Assembly (NCBI RefSeq): GCF_024753285.1
Contig: NZ_JANUGW010000021.1
Coordinates: forward strand, 1 to 64,000
DNA length: 64,000 bases
Direction: 5' to 3'
Source: Massilia pinisoli
GTDB lineage: Bacteria; Pseudomonadota; Gammaproteobacteria; Burkholderiales; Burkholderiaceae_D
Position 1 is the stretch's first letter; each line of letters opens with the position of its first letter. The translations under genes and the position numbers were made by a program. This document shows, piece by piece, positions 27,843-35,992 of this stretch. The notes beneath the pieces were generated by a model. It did no database searches. It was not told the DNA's origin and worked only from the letters and a program-made list of their open reading frames with translations.

Positions 27843-29261
27843 ATGGGCGCAGCGTTCAAGGAAACCAAACTCCCGGCCGACGCGCCGAAAAGCCACAAGG
27901 CCCTGGCCTGGGTTGACGACCGCTTCCCCCTGACGAAACTGTGGAACGACCAGTGGGGACGCTACTACGCGCCGAAGAACTTCAACATCTGGTACCTGTT
28001 CGGCTCGCTGGCGATGCTGATCCTGGTACTGCAGATCGTCACCGGCATCTTCCTGACGATGTACTACAAGCCGGATGCCAACCTCGCGTTCTACTCGGTC
28101 GAGCAGAACATCATGCGCGAGGTGCACTGGGGCTGGCTCGTGCGCTACATGCATTCCACCGGCGCCTCCGCGTTCTTCATCGTCGTGTACCTGCACATGA
28201 CCCGTGGCCTGCTGTACGGCTCGTATCGCAAGCCGCGCGAGCTGATCTGGCTGTTCGGCTTCGCGATCTTCCTGTGCCTGATGGCCGAAGCCTTCTTCGG
28301 CTACCTGCTGCCGTGGGGCCAGATGTCGTACTGGGGCGCGCAGGTGATCGTCAACCTGTTCAGCGCCATCCCGTTCATCGGCCCGGATCTCTCGCTGTGG
28401 ATCCGCGGCGACTACGTGGTGTCGGACGCGACGCTGAACCGCTTCTTCGCCTTCCACGTGATCGCGATCCCGCTCGTGCTGCTGGGCCTTGTCGCGGCGC
28501 ACCTGATCGCGCTGCATGAAGTAGGCTCGAGCAACCCGGACGGTATCGAGGTCAAGGAAAACCTCGGGCCGGACGGCCATGGGGTCGATGCCATCCCGTC
28601 GCACCCGTACTACACGACCAAGGACTTGTTCGGCGTGTCGATGTTCCTGCTGATCTTCAGCACCGTCGTGTTCTTCGCACCGGAAATGGGCGGCTACTTC
28701 CTGGAATACAACAACTTCCTGCCGGCCGACTCGCTGAAGACCCCGCCGCACATCGCGCCGACCTGGTACTTCACGCCGTTCTACTCCGTGCTGCGCGCGA
28801 CGACGTCGGACTTCATGTGGGTCGTGATGCTCGGCCTGGCCGCGTATGTCGTGCTCATCTGGATGCGTTCGCGCCTGTCGTACAAGACGAAGGTCGCGAT
28901 CACCATCGTCGCCATCCTGGCCGAGATCGGCATGCTGCCGCAGGTGCTGGACGCGAAATTCTGGGGCGTCGTGCTGTTCGGCTCGGCCGTCGTGATCCTG
29001 GCGCTGCTGCCGTGGCTGGACCAGTCGCCAGTGAAATCGATCCGCTACCGCCCGAGCTGGCACAAATACGTGTACGCCGTGTTCTTCGTGGCGTTCCTGA
29101 CGCTCGGCTACCTCGGCACCCAGCTGCCGACCCCGGCCTACACGTTGGTCGCCCAGGCCTGCACCCTGCTGTACTTTAGCTTCTTCCTCCTGATGCCGTG
29201 GTGGAGCGCGATGGGCCAGTTCAAGCCCGTGCCCAAGCGCGTTACGTTCACCCCGCATTGA
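27843..29261 (+). CDS. petB: Ubiquinol-cytochrome c reductase, cytochrome b subunit
   Basis: The 472-residue membrane protein holds both b hemes of the bc1 complex. It has eight or nine hydrophobic helices. The heme-binding histidines are visible in the second and fourth helices (MHSTGAS and FFAFHVIAIPL), and the Qo-site PEWY-like motif appears as PTWYF. The length is above that of mitochondrial-type cytochrome b, as expected for a betaproteobacterium. The gene is tightly coupled to petA and followed by petC. Confidence 0.96.
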   Translation: MGAAFKETKLPADAPKSHKALAWVDDRFPLTKLWNDQWGRYYAPKNFNIWYLFGSLAMLILVLQIVTGIFLTMYYKPDANLAFYSVEQNIMREVHWGWLVRYMHSTGASAFFIVVYLHMTRGLLYGSYRKPRELIWLFGFAIFLCLMAEAFFGYLLPWGQMSYWGAQVIVNLFSAIPFIGPDLSLWIRGDYVVSDATLNRFFAFHVIAIPLVLLGLVAAHLIALHEVGSSNPDGIEVKENLGPDGHGVDAIPSHPYYTTKDLFGVSMFLLIFSTVVFFAPEMGGYFLEYNNFLPADSLKTPPHIAPTWYFTPFYSVLRATTSDFMWVVMLGLAAYVVLIWMRSRLSYKTKVAITIVAILAEIGMLPQVLDAKFWGVVLFGSAVVILALLPWLDQSPVKSIRYRPSWHKYVYAVFFVAFLTLGYLGTQLPTPAYTLVAQACTLLYFSFFLLMPWWSAMGQFKPVPKRVTFTPH

Positions 29262-29288
29262 TTTCTGGAATCTAGCCAAAGGACAACC

Positions 29289-30053
29289 ATGATGCTTTTT
29301 TCGAAAAAACTGCTCGCGGTCCTGGCCCTGCTGCCGGGATTCGCGTTCGCGAACGAAGGTGGGTTCGCGCTCGACCGGGCGCCCGAACGCACGGACATCG
29401 CTTCCCTGCAAAACGGCGCCAAGCTGTTCGTCAACTACTGCCTGAACTGTCACTCCGCATCGGCGATGCGCTACAATCGCCTGCGTGATCTGGGCCTGAG
29501 CGAAGACCAGATCAAGAACAACCTGCTGTTCTCGGGCGAGAAGGTGGGCGACATGATGACGATCGCGATGCGTCCTGCGGATGCGAAAGCCTGGTTCGGT
29601 GCGGTCCCACCGGACCTGTCGGTCATCACGCGTGCGCGCGCGTCGGGCGCCGGTTCCGGCCCCGACTACATCTACACTTACCTGCGTACTTTCTACAAGG
29701 ACGATACTCGCCCGACCGGCTGGAACAACATGGTCGTGCCGAACGTCGCCATGCCGCACGTGCTGTGGCAGTTGCAGGGTGTGCGTACGGTCAAGATGGT
29801 CGAGGAACCGGATCCACACGAGGAAGGAAAAAAAGTGCACCGCTTCGCCGGCTTCGAGCAGGTGACGCCGGGCACGCTGACCCCGCAGGAATTCGATACG
29901 CAAGTGGCCGACCTCGTCGCTTACATGGACTGGATGGCCGAACCGGCGCGCGACTTTCGCAAGCGCCTCGGTGCGATCGTCGTGATTTTCCTCGCTTTCT
30001 TCGCTTTCCTTGCCTGGTCTTTGAATGCTTCTTATTGGAAAGACGTAAAGTGA
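29289..30053 (+). CDS. petC: Cytochrome c1
   Basis: Cytochrome c1 carries electrons from the Rieske protein to cytochrome c. The 254-residue product has a signal peptide (about 1-21), the heme motif CLNCH (Cys51, Cys54, His55) and a C-terminal membrane anchor (about 228-248). The candidate axial methionine is in the AMRPADAKAWFG region. AAAGGA precedes the start. It closes the pet operon. Confidence 0.95.
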   Translation: MMLFSKKLLAVLALLPGFAFANEGGFALDRAPERTDIASLQNGAKLFVNYCLNCHSASAMRYNRLRDLGLSEDQIKNNLLFSGEKVGDMMTIAMRPADAKAWFGAVPPDLSVITRARASGAGSGPDYIYTYLRTFYKDDTRPTGWNNMVVPNVAMPHVLWQLQGVRTVKMVEEPDPHEEGKKVHRFAGFEQVTPGTLTPQEFDTQVADLVAYMDWMAEPARDFRKRLGAIVVIFLAFFAFLAWSLNASYWKDVK

Positions 30054-30057
30054 GTTG

Positions 30058-30082
30058 ATTGCCCGGTTATAATGCGGGCAAT
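30058..30082 (+). promoter_or_regulatory. sspA promoter inside an inverted repeat
   Basis: ATTGCCCG (30058-30065) and CGGGCAAT (30075-30082) form an eight-base inverted repeat whose loop contains a perfect TATAAT (30068-30073). There is no good T-tract after it and no clear -35. It can be read as the -10 of sspA overlapped by an operator, or as a weak terminator of petC. I favour the promoter reading. Confidence 0.45.
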
Positions 30083-30142
30083 TTCTATTCGGGGTGAGCC
30101 GCTTGCGCTTCACCCCTTTGTTTCTTGAAGGAACTATAAACC

Positions 30143-30754
30143 ATGATGGTTCTCTACTCCGGCACCACGTGCCCGTTCTCCCAGCGCTGCCGCCTGGTCC
30201 TGTTCGAAAAGGGCATGGACTTCGAAGTGCGCGACGTGGATCTGTTCAACAAGCCCGAGGACATCTCGACGATGAATCCGTACGGCCAGGTGCCGATCCT
30301 GGTCGAGCGCGAACTGATTCTGTACGAATCGAACATCATCAACGAATACATCGACGAGCGCTTCCCGCATCCGCAGCTGATGCCCGCCGACCCGCTCATG
30401 CGCGCCCGCGCCCGCCTGATGCTGTTCAACTTCGAAAAGGAACTGTTCGTCCACGTGAACACGCTCGAGAACGAGCGCAACAAGGTGGGCGACAAGAGCC
30501 ACGACAAGGCGCGCGCCGAAATCCGCGACCGCCTGACGACCTTGGCTCCGCTGTTCCTGAAGAACAAGTACATGTTGGGCGACGAATTCTCGATGCTGGA
30601 CGTGGCAATTGCCCCGCTGCTGTGGCGCCTGGACCATTACGGCATCGAACTGTCGAAGACGGCGGCCCCGCTGATGAAATACGCCGAGCGCATCTTCTCG
30701 CGCCCGGCTTACATCGAAGCCCTGACCCCGTCCGAAAAGGTGATGCGCCGCTAA
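30143..30754 (+). CDS. sspA: Stringent starvation protein A
   Basis: SspA is a glutathione-S-transferase-fold protein that binds RNA polymerase and alters transcription under stress. The 203-residue product has the thioredoxin-like half (about 1-80), with CPFSQRCRLVLFEKG and NPYGQVPILVER, and a helical half. In GSTs the first motif would bind glutathione; SspA has lost that activity. The order petABC-sspA-sspB is usual in betaproteobacteria. Confidence 0.95.
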   Translation: MMVLYSGTTCPFSQRCRLVLFEKGMDFEVRDVDLFNKPEDISTMNPYGQVPILVERELILYESNIINEYIDERFPHPQLMPADPLMRARARLMLFNFEKELFVHVNTLENERNKVGDKSHDKARAEIRDRLTTLAPLFLKNKYMLGDEFSMLDVAIAPLLWRLDHYGIELSKTAAPLMKYAERIFSRPAYIEALTPSEKVMRR

Positions 30755-30843
30755 GCGCCATCGCCGTTGCACGCCAGTTTACGACGCCGCAGGCGAATCG
30801 AAGTACACTGGCGTGTAACATCCCGCATCACGCCCCGATAACT

Positions 30844-31320
30844 ATGCCAGACATCTCCACCAAGCCGTACCTGCTGCGCGCCATCTACGAATGGTGCACG
30901 GACAGCGGCTACACGCCCTACCTGGCCGTCAAGGTCGACGCCGCCACCACGGTTCCGATGGAATACGTGAAGAAGGGCGAGATCATCCTCAACATCAGCT
31001 ACGGCGCCACGTCCGGGCTGAAGATGGACAACGACGCGATCACGTTCCGCGCCCGTTTCAATGGTGTCTCGCGCGAGCTGTACATCCCGGTTCACAACGT
31101 ATTGGCCATCTACGCCAACGAAAACGGCCAGGGCATGGCCTTCGACGTGACGACGACGGCCGCCGACCTGCCTCCGCCGGCACCGGAACCTGCAGCCAGC
31201 CCGGCCCCCGGCCTGGCCGCCGTCCCGGCCAAGACGGCCTCCGACATGTCGCATGTACCTGACGATGACGACGACCCCCCCAAAAAAGGTGGCCGTCCGA
31301 CGTTGACCCGGATCAAATAA
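30844..31320 (+). CDS. sspB: ClpXP adaptor protein SspB
   Basis: SspB delivers ssrA-tagged proteins to ClpXP. The 158-residue product has the conserved substrate-binding domain (about 1-110) with TKPYLLRAIYEWC and the ARFNGVS..IYIPV-like region, then a flexible Pro/Ala/Asp linker. It ends in GGRPTLTRIK, the XB tail that docks on ClpX. The start ATG 30844 comes 89 bases after sspA. The tRNA promoter overlaps its last codons. Confidence 0.95.
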   Translation: MPDISTKPYLLRAIYEWCTDSGYTPYLAVKVDAATTVPMEYVKKGEIILNISYGATSGLKMDNDAITFRARFNGVSRELYIPVHNVLAIYANENGQGMAFDVTTTAADLPPPAPEPAASPAPGLAAVPAKTASDMSHVPDDDDDPPKKGGRPTLTRIK

Positions 31321-31329
31321 GGGTATAAT
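31303..31329 (+). promoter_or_regulatory. Promoter of tRNA-Thr
   Basis: TTGACC (31303-31308), a 15-base spacer and TATAAT (31324-31329) lie just before the tRNA. The first box is within the 3' end of sspB. Transcription should begin a few bases before the tRNA 5' end. Confidence 0.6.
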
Positions 31330-31341
31330 TCTGGCCACATC

Positions 31342-31417
31342 GCCGGCTTAGCTCATCAGGTAGAGCAGTTGATTTGTAATCATCAGGTGGCGGGTTCGAG
31401 TCCTGCAGCCGGCACCA
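31342..31417 (+). tRNA. tRNA-Thr (anticodon TGT)
   Basis: The 76-base gene folds as a cloverleaf. GCCGGCT pairs with AGCCGGC in the acceptor arm, GCTC pairs with GAGC in the D arm, the anticodon loop is TTTGTAA with anticodon TGT, and the T arm has TTCGAGT in its loop. The CCA end is encoded. One T-T mismatch is present in the anticodon stem. A short D loop (ATCAGGTA) is also seen. Confidence 0.97.
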
Positions 31418-31431
31418 AGGATCAAGCACTT

Positions 31432-31460
31432 AGCCCAGCCCTAAACCAGCTGGGCTTTTT
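31432..31460 (+). terminator. Intrinsic terminator of tRNA-Thr
   Basis: AGCCCAGC (31432-31439) and GCTGGGCT (31449-31456) form an eight-base stem around CCTAAACCA, followed by a run of T. It sits 14 bases after the tRNA. Confidence 0.85.
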
Positions 31461-31511
31461 GCTGACTACTCCATGTAGGGAGGACGTAGGTTTTCCAAGT
31501 CTCAACAAACA

Positions 31512-31538
31512 AAAAACCATCCTCAAAGGATGGTTTTT
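31512..31538. terminator. Bidirectional intrinsic terminator
   Basis: AAAAACCATCCT (31512-31523), loop CAA and AGGATGGTTTTT (31527-31538) form a long stem flanked by A-runs on the left and T-runs on the right. It can stop transcription both from the left and from the PEP-CTERM gene that ends at 31565 on the minus strand. Confidence 0.85.
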
Positions 31539-31564
31539 CTTGAAGCAAACGCACGTTCTGCGTA

Positions 31565-32233
31565 TCAATTCTTTTTCTTACGCATTACACCAAGGCCCAG
31601 CAGGCCCGACACCAGCAGTACAACGGATGCCGGTTCTGGAACATTGTTCTGCGTATCTGGAGCAGCAGTAAGGATGACGCGGCTGTACTGATCCGACCAC
31701 GTGGAGATAAATTGGCCGTTATTTGTCGCCCAACCTGGGAAGAAGGTATCTGGGGACAAGCTCGAATTAAATCCCCACATGCCGCCATAGCTGTTGGAGA
31801 TGGCGTGCCAGCTCAGTCCCTCATGCTGGAAGAGATTAACGTCTGCTTCATTCTGTTGGATTGAAGCACCAAGCTGCGCGAAACCTACTGAGTAGGCGTT
31901 GTAATACCACGAAACACCATTGTCATCGTGAGTCTGGTTGTACGGAGTGTACGTCTGGAAGCTACCCAGCGTGGTCTCAGCTACCGTCAAAAAGTTGCCA
32001 GTAGTGTTGTCACGTACACCCACGGCGACCAAGTCGTTCTGACCAATCCCAGCGACGGAGGTAGCAATGTTTGCGTATTGGTCGGTACTCGATGCCGATA
32101 CTTCCGTCCAACCTGCCGACAGGAAGCTGGCTTCCGCCACGTTAGTTTGAATGCCCGAGACCAAAGGCGTTGCGGAGGCACTAAACGCCGTACCAACGAG
32201 GAACAAAGCAGCGACAATTTTGGTAATCTTCAT
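31565..32233 (-). CDS. PEP-CTERM sorting-domain protein
   Basis: The 222-residue secreted protein has a signal peptide (about 1-21, ending SASA) and a PEP-CTERM tail: VPEPAS from residue 198, a hydrophobic helix (about 204-217) and a basic end RKKK. The tail is recognised by the EpsH/exosortase system, which processes such proteins during export with exopolysaccharide. The middle is rich in Asn, Ser, Thr, Gln, Tyr and Trp with no domain I recognise. AAGGAA precedes the start. A canonical sigma-54 promoter lies 64 bases upstream. The base composition is clearly more A/T-rich than the housekeeping genes. Confidence 0.9.
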   Translation of the reverse strand: MKITKIVAALFLVGTAFSASATPLVSGIQTNVAEASFLSAGWTEVSASSTDQYANIATSVAGIGQNDLVAVGVRDNTTGNFLTVAETTLGSFQTYTPYNQTHDDNGVSWYYNAYSVGFAQLGASIQQNEADVNLFQHEGLSWHAISNSYGGMWGFNSSLSPDTFFPGWATNNGQFISTWSDQYSRVILTAAPDTQNNVPEPASVVLLVSGLLGLGVMRKKKN

Positions 32234-32296
32234 TTGTTTCCTTAAGGAATCATTACAAGTTGTTTGGGAGAAATTATTTAGTTATACATGTAATTT

Positions 32297-32312
32297 AGCA
32301 ATAAACATGCCA
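32297..32312 (-). promoter_or_regulatory. Sigma-54 promoter of PEP-CTERM gene 1
   Basis: On the minus strand TGGCATG-TTTA-TTGCT has GG and GC at exactly ten bases spacing, matching the RpoN consensus TGGCACG-N4-TTGCW at nearly every position. It lies 64 bases before the start codon of the gene ending at 31565. Confidence 0.8.
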
Positions 32313-32377
32313 CATGGAAAAATAAATATAAAAATCAACAACTTGACTATTTGAAACACATGATGACTGGATGAAAC

Positions 32378-32394
32378 TGTAAGTTTTTCCGACA
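32378..32394 (-). promoter_or_regulatory. Candidate enhancer (UAS) shared by PEP-CTERM genes
   Basis: The plus-strand word TGTAAGTTTTTCCGACA lies 66 bases upstream of the sigma-54 promoter and is bounded by the inverted arms ACTGT / ACAGT. It matches 12 of 17 bases of the word at 35976-35992, which has the same position relative to the other PEP-CTERM gene. A binding site for the sigma-54 activator is the simplest reading. Confidence 0.5.
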
Positions 32395-32797
32395 GTACTG
32401 ATGAGGATTGAGAACCGGCGCTTAATTTCTTGAGCTGACCTGTTAACAAACGAGCGATTTCTAACATCAACACAGAGCAACGGTTCCGAGCCGATCTGCC
32501 GGGTGAGGCGCCCGTGCCCAGCGCGACGACGTACTGAGCGTTCGATATCGAGCCGCAACATGAATTTGGTTTATGATGTCCTCATCCTTATCCGCCGTGA
32601 CCGTGCCACGCTGTGCCGTCAGATTGCCGAACGGCATACTAATTTCCTGCAGCCAGAACTCACCGTTGTTTGTCATACTCATTTACCGCAACGATTCATG
32701 GTCCAAGCGTGATCGGTGTGTTAGTGAGTGACTTTTTTGCAAGACTTTGACATCATAGGTCATTCGACCTCAACGGTTTCCGTCTTACCCGAATCGC
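32395..32797. other. A/T-rich intergenic stretch
   Basis: No gene can be assigned here with confidence. A 71-codon minus-strand open frame (32467-32682) exists, but it has no ribosome-binding site and no recognisable motif. The promoter of the acyltransferase at 32798 must lie in this region, but no convincing -35/-10 pair is visible. Confidence 0.4.
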
Positions 32798-33940
32798 ATG
32801 AAACGTAACATCCCGGATGGGCTTTCGATCTACCTCGACCTGGTGCGGCTCGCAGCGGCTTTCATCGTCCTGTTTACGCACGCCTGGCCCTTCCTTTTCC
32901 CGCAACACCCCCTGCCCTGGCCCGGGCATTCGGCCGTCGTCATCTTTTTCGTACTGTCGGGTTTTGTGATTTCCCATGCGGCGAGGCCCGACCTCGGCCT
33001 GCACGGCTACGCGCTGCACCGGATCGCGCGCATCTACCCCGTCGTGCTGGCCGCGGCGCTGCTCTCCATCGGCATCGCGGGTGCTGGGATCCCCAACATC
33101 ATCCACTATGGCAGCCCACGCGGTTCTGACTGGCAAGATATCGGCATCAATCTCGCGTTTCTCGGGCAGTCATGGACAGACGTGGCGATGCCTTACGTCG
33201 GCACGCTGTGGTCCCTGGACTACGAAATCTGGTATTACATCCTGTTTGGCCTGTGGTGCTATTACCGGAGTTTTCCGTTGCTCGCGTGTGCTGCCCTGGT
33301 GGCCGGGCCGAAAATCCTGTTGCTGATGCCCGTCTGGCTGCTCGGCGTCGTGTTACACCGCAAGATGGTGCCGCTGAAACCGCGATACGCGCTGTCGCTG
33401 TTCGTCGTGTCGCTCGCGGCGGGCCTGGCGTTCTTCTGGTTCGATGCCGGCATCCAGATACGCGAAGCCATGCGCGTGCTGTCGCCGTGGTTGATCCAGG
33501 TGACCCAAGGGTCGAATCAATTCGTCGGCGATTTCATACTTGGCCTGATCGTGGCGTTGAATTTCCTGGCCGCCGGTTCGCTCGGCATGAAGCTGGCCCT
33601 GAAATTCAAGACCGTCATCCGCTATTTATCCAGCTTCACGTTCTCGCTTTACGTATTCCACCTGCCGCTCGCGGTCATTCTCTGGAATGGCCTGCACGTG
33701 CGTTCGGCGCCCGTCTTTTTCGGGCTGCTGATGGCTGGCGTCTGGATACTCGGCACGCTGACCGAACGGCGTACCGCCTGGTATCGCTCGAAGTTGAGCA
33801 AGATCTGGCCGAACAAGAAAACGGCCGCCGTTCACGATCCGCTACCGATCGAGGCGGCCGGCGCGGACGAACACCGTCCAGCCGGACACGCGACCGGCGT
33901 CGACGTGGCTAAGCAACCAAGAGAGCGGCTTGCTTCCTAG
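32798..33940 (+). CDS. Acyltransferase-3 family membrane protein
   Basis: This 380-residue protein has about ten hydrophobic segments and belongs to the acyltransferase-3 (OafA/WecH/ExoZ) family, which adds acetyl or succinyl groups to surface sugars. The N-terminal signature is LDLVRLAAAFIVLFTHAW with the conserved histidine, then FFVLSGFVISH and the arginine-containing YALHRIARIYP. About 50 residues after the last helix are charged and soluble. No ribosome-binding site is evident. A paralogue follows 33 bases later. The targets are probably exopolysaccharide, given the PEP-CTERM neighbours, but this is inferred. Confidence 0.9.
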   Translation: MKRNIPDGLSIYLDLVRLAAAFIVLFTHAWPFLFPQHPLPWPGHSAVVIFFVLSGFVISHAARPDLGLHGYALHRIARIYPVVLAAALLSIGIAGAGIPNIIHYGSPRGSDWQDIGINLAFLGQSWTDVAMPYVGTLWSLDYEIWYYILFGLWCYYRSFPLLACAALVAGPKILLLMPVWLLGVVLHRKMVPLKPRYALSLFVVSLAAGLAFFWFDAGIQIREAMRVLSPWLIQVTQGSNQFVGDFILGLIVALNFLAAGSLGMKLALKFKTVIRYLSSFTFSLYVFHLPLAVILWNGLHVRSAPVFFGLLMAGVWILGTLTERRTAWYRSKLSKIWPNKKTAAVHDPLPIEAAGADEHRPAGHATGVDVAKQPRERLAS

Positions 33941-33973
33941 TCCACTCATCGTCCATATTTTATTTCCAAGCTG

Positions 33974-35155
33974 ATGAACCGATCACTGTCCTCCTACCTC
34001 AACCTCTTGCGGTTCCTGGCTGCGCTGGCGGTGTATGTCTCCCATGCCGGTTACTTCACGAAAATGCGCATCCCGTACGTCGGGAATATGGGCAGTGAGG
34101 CGGTGTTCGTGTTTTTCGTCCTTTCCGGGATGCTGATCACGTTCTCGGGCATGAAACAGCCCGACGGATATGCGTTCCTGCGCGCGCGCCTGGTCAGGTT
34201 ATGGTCCGTGTGCCTGCCGGCACTGGTGCTGACGATGGTGTGGGACACGATAGGCCAATCCATCTCCCTGGACGCCTATTCGCCCATGCAGCCCTACAAC
34301 ATCTTCAAATGGGTCGCGTCCCTTGGTCTGAATGCGCTGTTCCTCAACCAGGTCTGGCATGCGAACATTTATCCGGGTACCAATGGGCCGTTCTGGTCGC
34401 TTTCCTATGAATTTTGGTACTACATGATTTTCGCTGCCGGCGTCTATTTCTCCGGCAAGAAAAAATACATTGCCATCGCCTGTGTGGCCGCGATTGCGGG
34501 CCCGGATATCCTCGTGGGACTCCCGATCTGGCTGCTGGGCTCTGCCCTGCACTTTGCGGTGGCGCGCCGCGGTACGTCGGCTTGGGTTGGCTGGACATTG
34601 TGGCTCGGATCGATCGTTGCCGCCCTCGCATTTTCAGTGTTCGATGCCGGTCCGGTACTTGCGGAGACCTTCCCGGGCATTGCGGCCGGTGCGAAATGGA
34701 AGGTAGGTTTCTGGCCGGCGAGCTACGTCATCGGCGCACTGGTCGCCATCAATATCTACGGATTCTCGCTCATTGCCGACCGCTTCCAGGCGGTACTGGA
34801 GCGCTTTTCGTGGCCGATCCGGGTCGGTGCCGATATCAGCTTCGGGCTGTATTTGTTCCATTACCCGCTCATGTATTTCATCAAGGCGGTTCTGTACGGC
34901 GCCAAATTGACGAGCGGGCCCATGTTCGTTGCGGCCATCTACCTCGTGCCATTCCTGGTCGCCGCATGGCTCGCGATTCTGTGCGAGCGGCACAAGGGCT
35001 GGATCGGCAAGTTGATCGACCGAGTCGGCAATGTAGCCAGGCCGGGATGGTCGAAGCCTGCCAAGAACGACGTGGCGATCCGGCTCGACGATCTCCTCTT
35101 GCCGCCCCAGCCGTCGGCCAGCGTTGCTGCCGATAAAGAGCGCCTTTCCGGATAA
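33974..35155 (+). CDS. Acyltransferase-3 family membrane protein, paralogue
   Basis: The 393-residue product has the same layout as its upstream neighbour: SYLNLLRFLAALAVYVSHAG with the conserved histidine, FFVLSGMLITF, RLVRLWSVCLPALV and about ten membrane segments. The C-terminal 40 residues are soluble. The two genes probably arose by duplication and have diverged. An intrinsic terminator follows directly. Confidence 0.9.
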   Translation: MNRSLSSYLNLLRFLAALAVYVSHAGYFTKMRIPYVGNMGSEAVFVFFVLSGMLITFSGMKQPDGYAFLRARLVRLWSVCLPALVLTMVWDTIGQSISLDAYSPMQPYNIFKWVASLGLNALFLNQVWHANIYPGTNGPFWSLSYEFWYYMIFAAGVYFSGKKKYIAIACVAAIAGPDILVGLPIWLLGSALHFAVARRGTSAWVGWTLWLGSIVAALAFSVFDAGPVLAETFPGIAAGAKWKVGFWPASYVIGALVAINIYGFSLIADRFQAVLERFSWPIRVGADISFGLYLFHYPLMYFIKAVLYGAKLTSGPMFVAAIYLVPFLVAAWLAILCERHKGWIGKLIDRVGNVARPGWSKPAKNDVAIRLDDLLLPPQPSASVAADKERLSG

Positions 35156-35176
35156 AACGGGATCAAAAGCGATCAA

Positions 35177-35212
35177 AAAAAGGGTTACGAGCGCGAGCTC
35201 GTAACCCTTTTG
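35177..35212. terminator. Bidirectional intrinsic terminator
   Basis: AGGGTTACGAGC (35181-35192), loop GCGA and GCTCGTAACCCT (35197-35208) form a perfect twelve-base stem flanked by A-runs and T-runs. It ends the acyltransferase pair on the plus strand and the PEP-CTERM gene (35234-35854) on the minus strand. Confidence 0.9.
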
Positions 35213-35233
35213 TGTTTGGCTGCTCAGTACGGC

Positions 35234-35854
35234 TTACGAACGCTTGCGGCGCAGCAGTCCCAATGCACCGATGCCCAGCAGTGCCAGCGATGCCGGTTCC
35301 GGTACGTCCGCCGGCGGAACGACGACGGCCGAGTCGACGTTCAGGATGTCGAATGCCCAGCGCGCATCGCGCTTGTCACCCGCCACGTCGACGAAGCCGT
35401 TGCGGAAGTTCTGGTTGGCGACGCCGTCGTAATCGAAGCCATCCGACAGATGAGCGCCTGCGGAGAAGTTGGCATATTGCTGGACCGTCACCGTGTACGT
35501 CCCAGCCGCCAGGTCAGTCGTATATTTGACGTCGAAGCAACGGCCCGTCACGGCATCCCCTGCCACCGCGCCGCATCCGGCGTCGTCCTGTTCGTAGAGC
35601 TTGATGCCCGTCGAGTCGAACAGCCCCAGGATCGGATCGAATCCACCGCGGGCGATCGTGTCGCCGTTCGCGTTCACGCCGCCGGCATACGACCAGCTGC
35701 GCAGGGTCACACTCGACGTGCTGCTCACCGTGAAGGTAAAGGCTTGCACATCATTGTCATGGTTGAAGTTACCCGTGAAAGACAGGTCGGTCGCCTGGGC
35801 GCCAGTTGCGAATACGGCCAATGCCAGCATGGCGACAGCGGGTTTGAATCTCAT
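35234..35854 (-). CDS. PEP-CTERM protein of the DVUA0089 type
   Basis: The 206-residue product has a signal peptide (about 1-21, ATGAQA) and a domain resembling the DVUA0089 family: LSFTGNFNHDNDVQAFTFTV near the N-terminus, GFDPILGLFDSTG in the middle and GTYTVTVQQYAN. The tail carries VPEPAS from residue 184, a hydrophobic helix and RRKRS. It is an exported substrate of exosortase. A sigma-54 promoter lies 55 bases upstream. The product of this family is unknown in function. Confidence 0.9.
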   Translation of the reverse strand: MRFKPAVAMLALAVFATGAQATDLSFTGNFNHDNDVQAFTFTVSSTSSVTLRSWSYAGGVNANGDTIARGGFDPILGLFDSTGIKLYEQDDAGCGAVAGDAVTGRCFDVKYTTDLAAGTYTVTVQQYANFSAGAHLSDGFDYDGVANQNFRNGFVDVAGDKRDARWAFDILNVDSAVVVPPADVPEPASLALLGIGALGLLRRKRS

Positions 35855-35908
35855 TCTCGGTCCTAGTTAATGAAAAAGGTTTATCAAAAGTACCCCGGGA
35901 CCGAGATT

Positions 35909-35924
35909 AGCAAGAGCTATGCCA
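35909..35924 (-). promoter_or_regulatory. Sigma-54 promoter of PEP-CTERM gene 2
   Basis: On the minus strand TGGCATA-GCTC-TTGCT has GG and GC at ten-base spacing, matching the RpoN consensus. It lies 55 bases before the start codon at 35854. Confidence 0.8.
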
Positions 35925-35975
35925 GTAACAAAATGCTATTGATTTATATAGCAAAATAGAAATATGCAGAATGAA

Positions 35976-35992
35976 TGTAAAGTTACTCGACA
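35976..35992 (-). promoter_or_regulatory. Candidate enhancer (UAS) shared by PEP-CTERM genes
   Basis: The plus-strand word TGTAAAGTTACTCGACA lies 52 bases upstream of the sigma-54 promoter and is embedded in the inverted repeat GAATGT-N11-ACATTC. A degenerate copy beginning TGTAAATTACTTGCA starts 31 bases further out, at 36007. See the matching site at 32378-32394. Confidence 0.5.

Noticed and set aside
32467..32682. A 71-codon minus-strand open frame in the gap before the acyltransferases
   Set aside because: There is no ribosome-binding site, no recognisable motif, and the second half looks like random GC-rich sequence.
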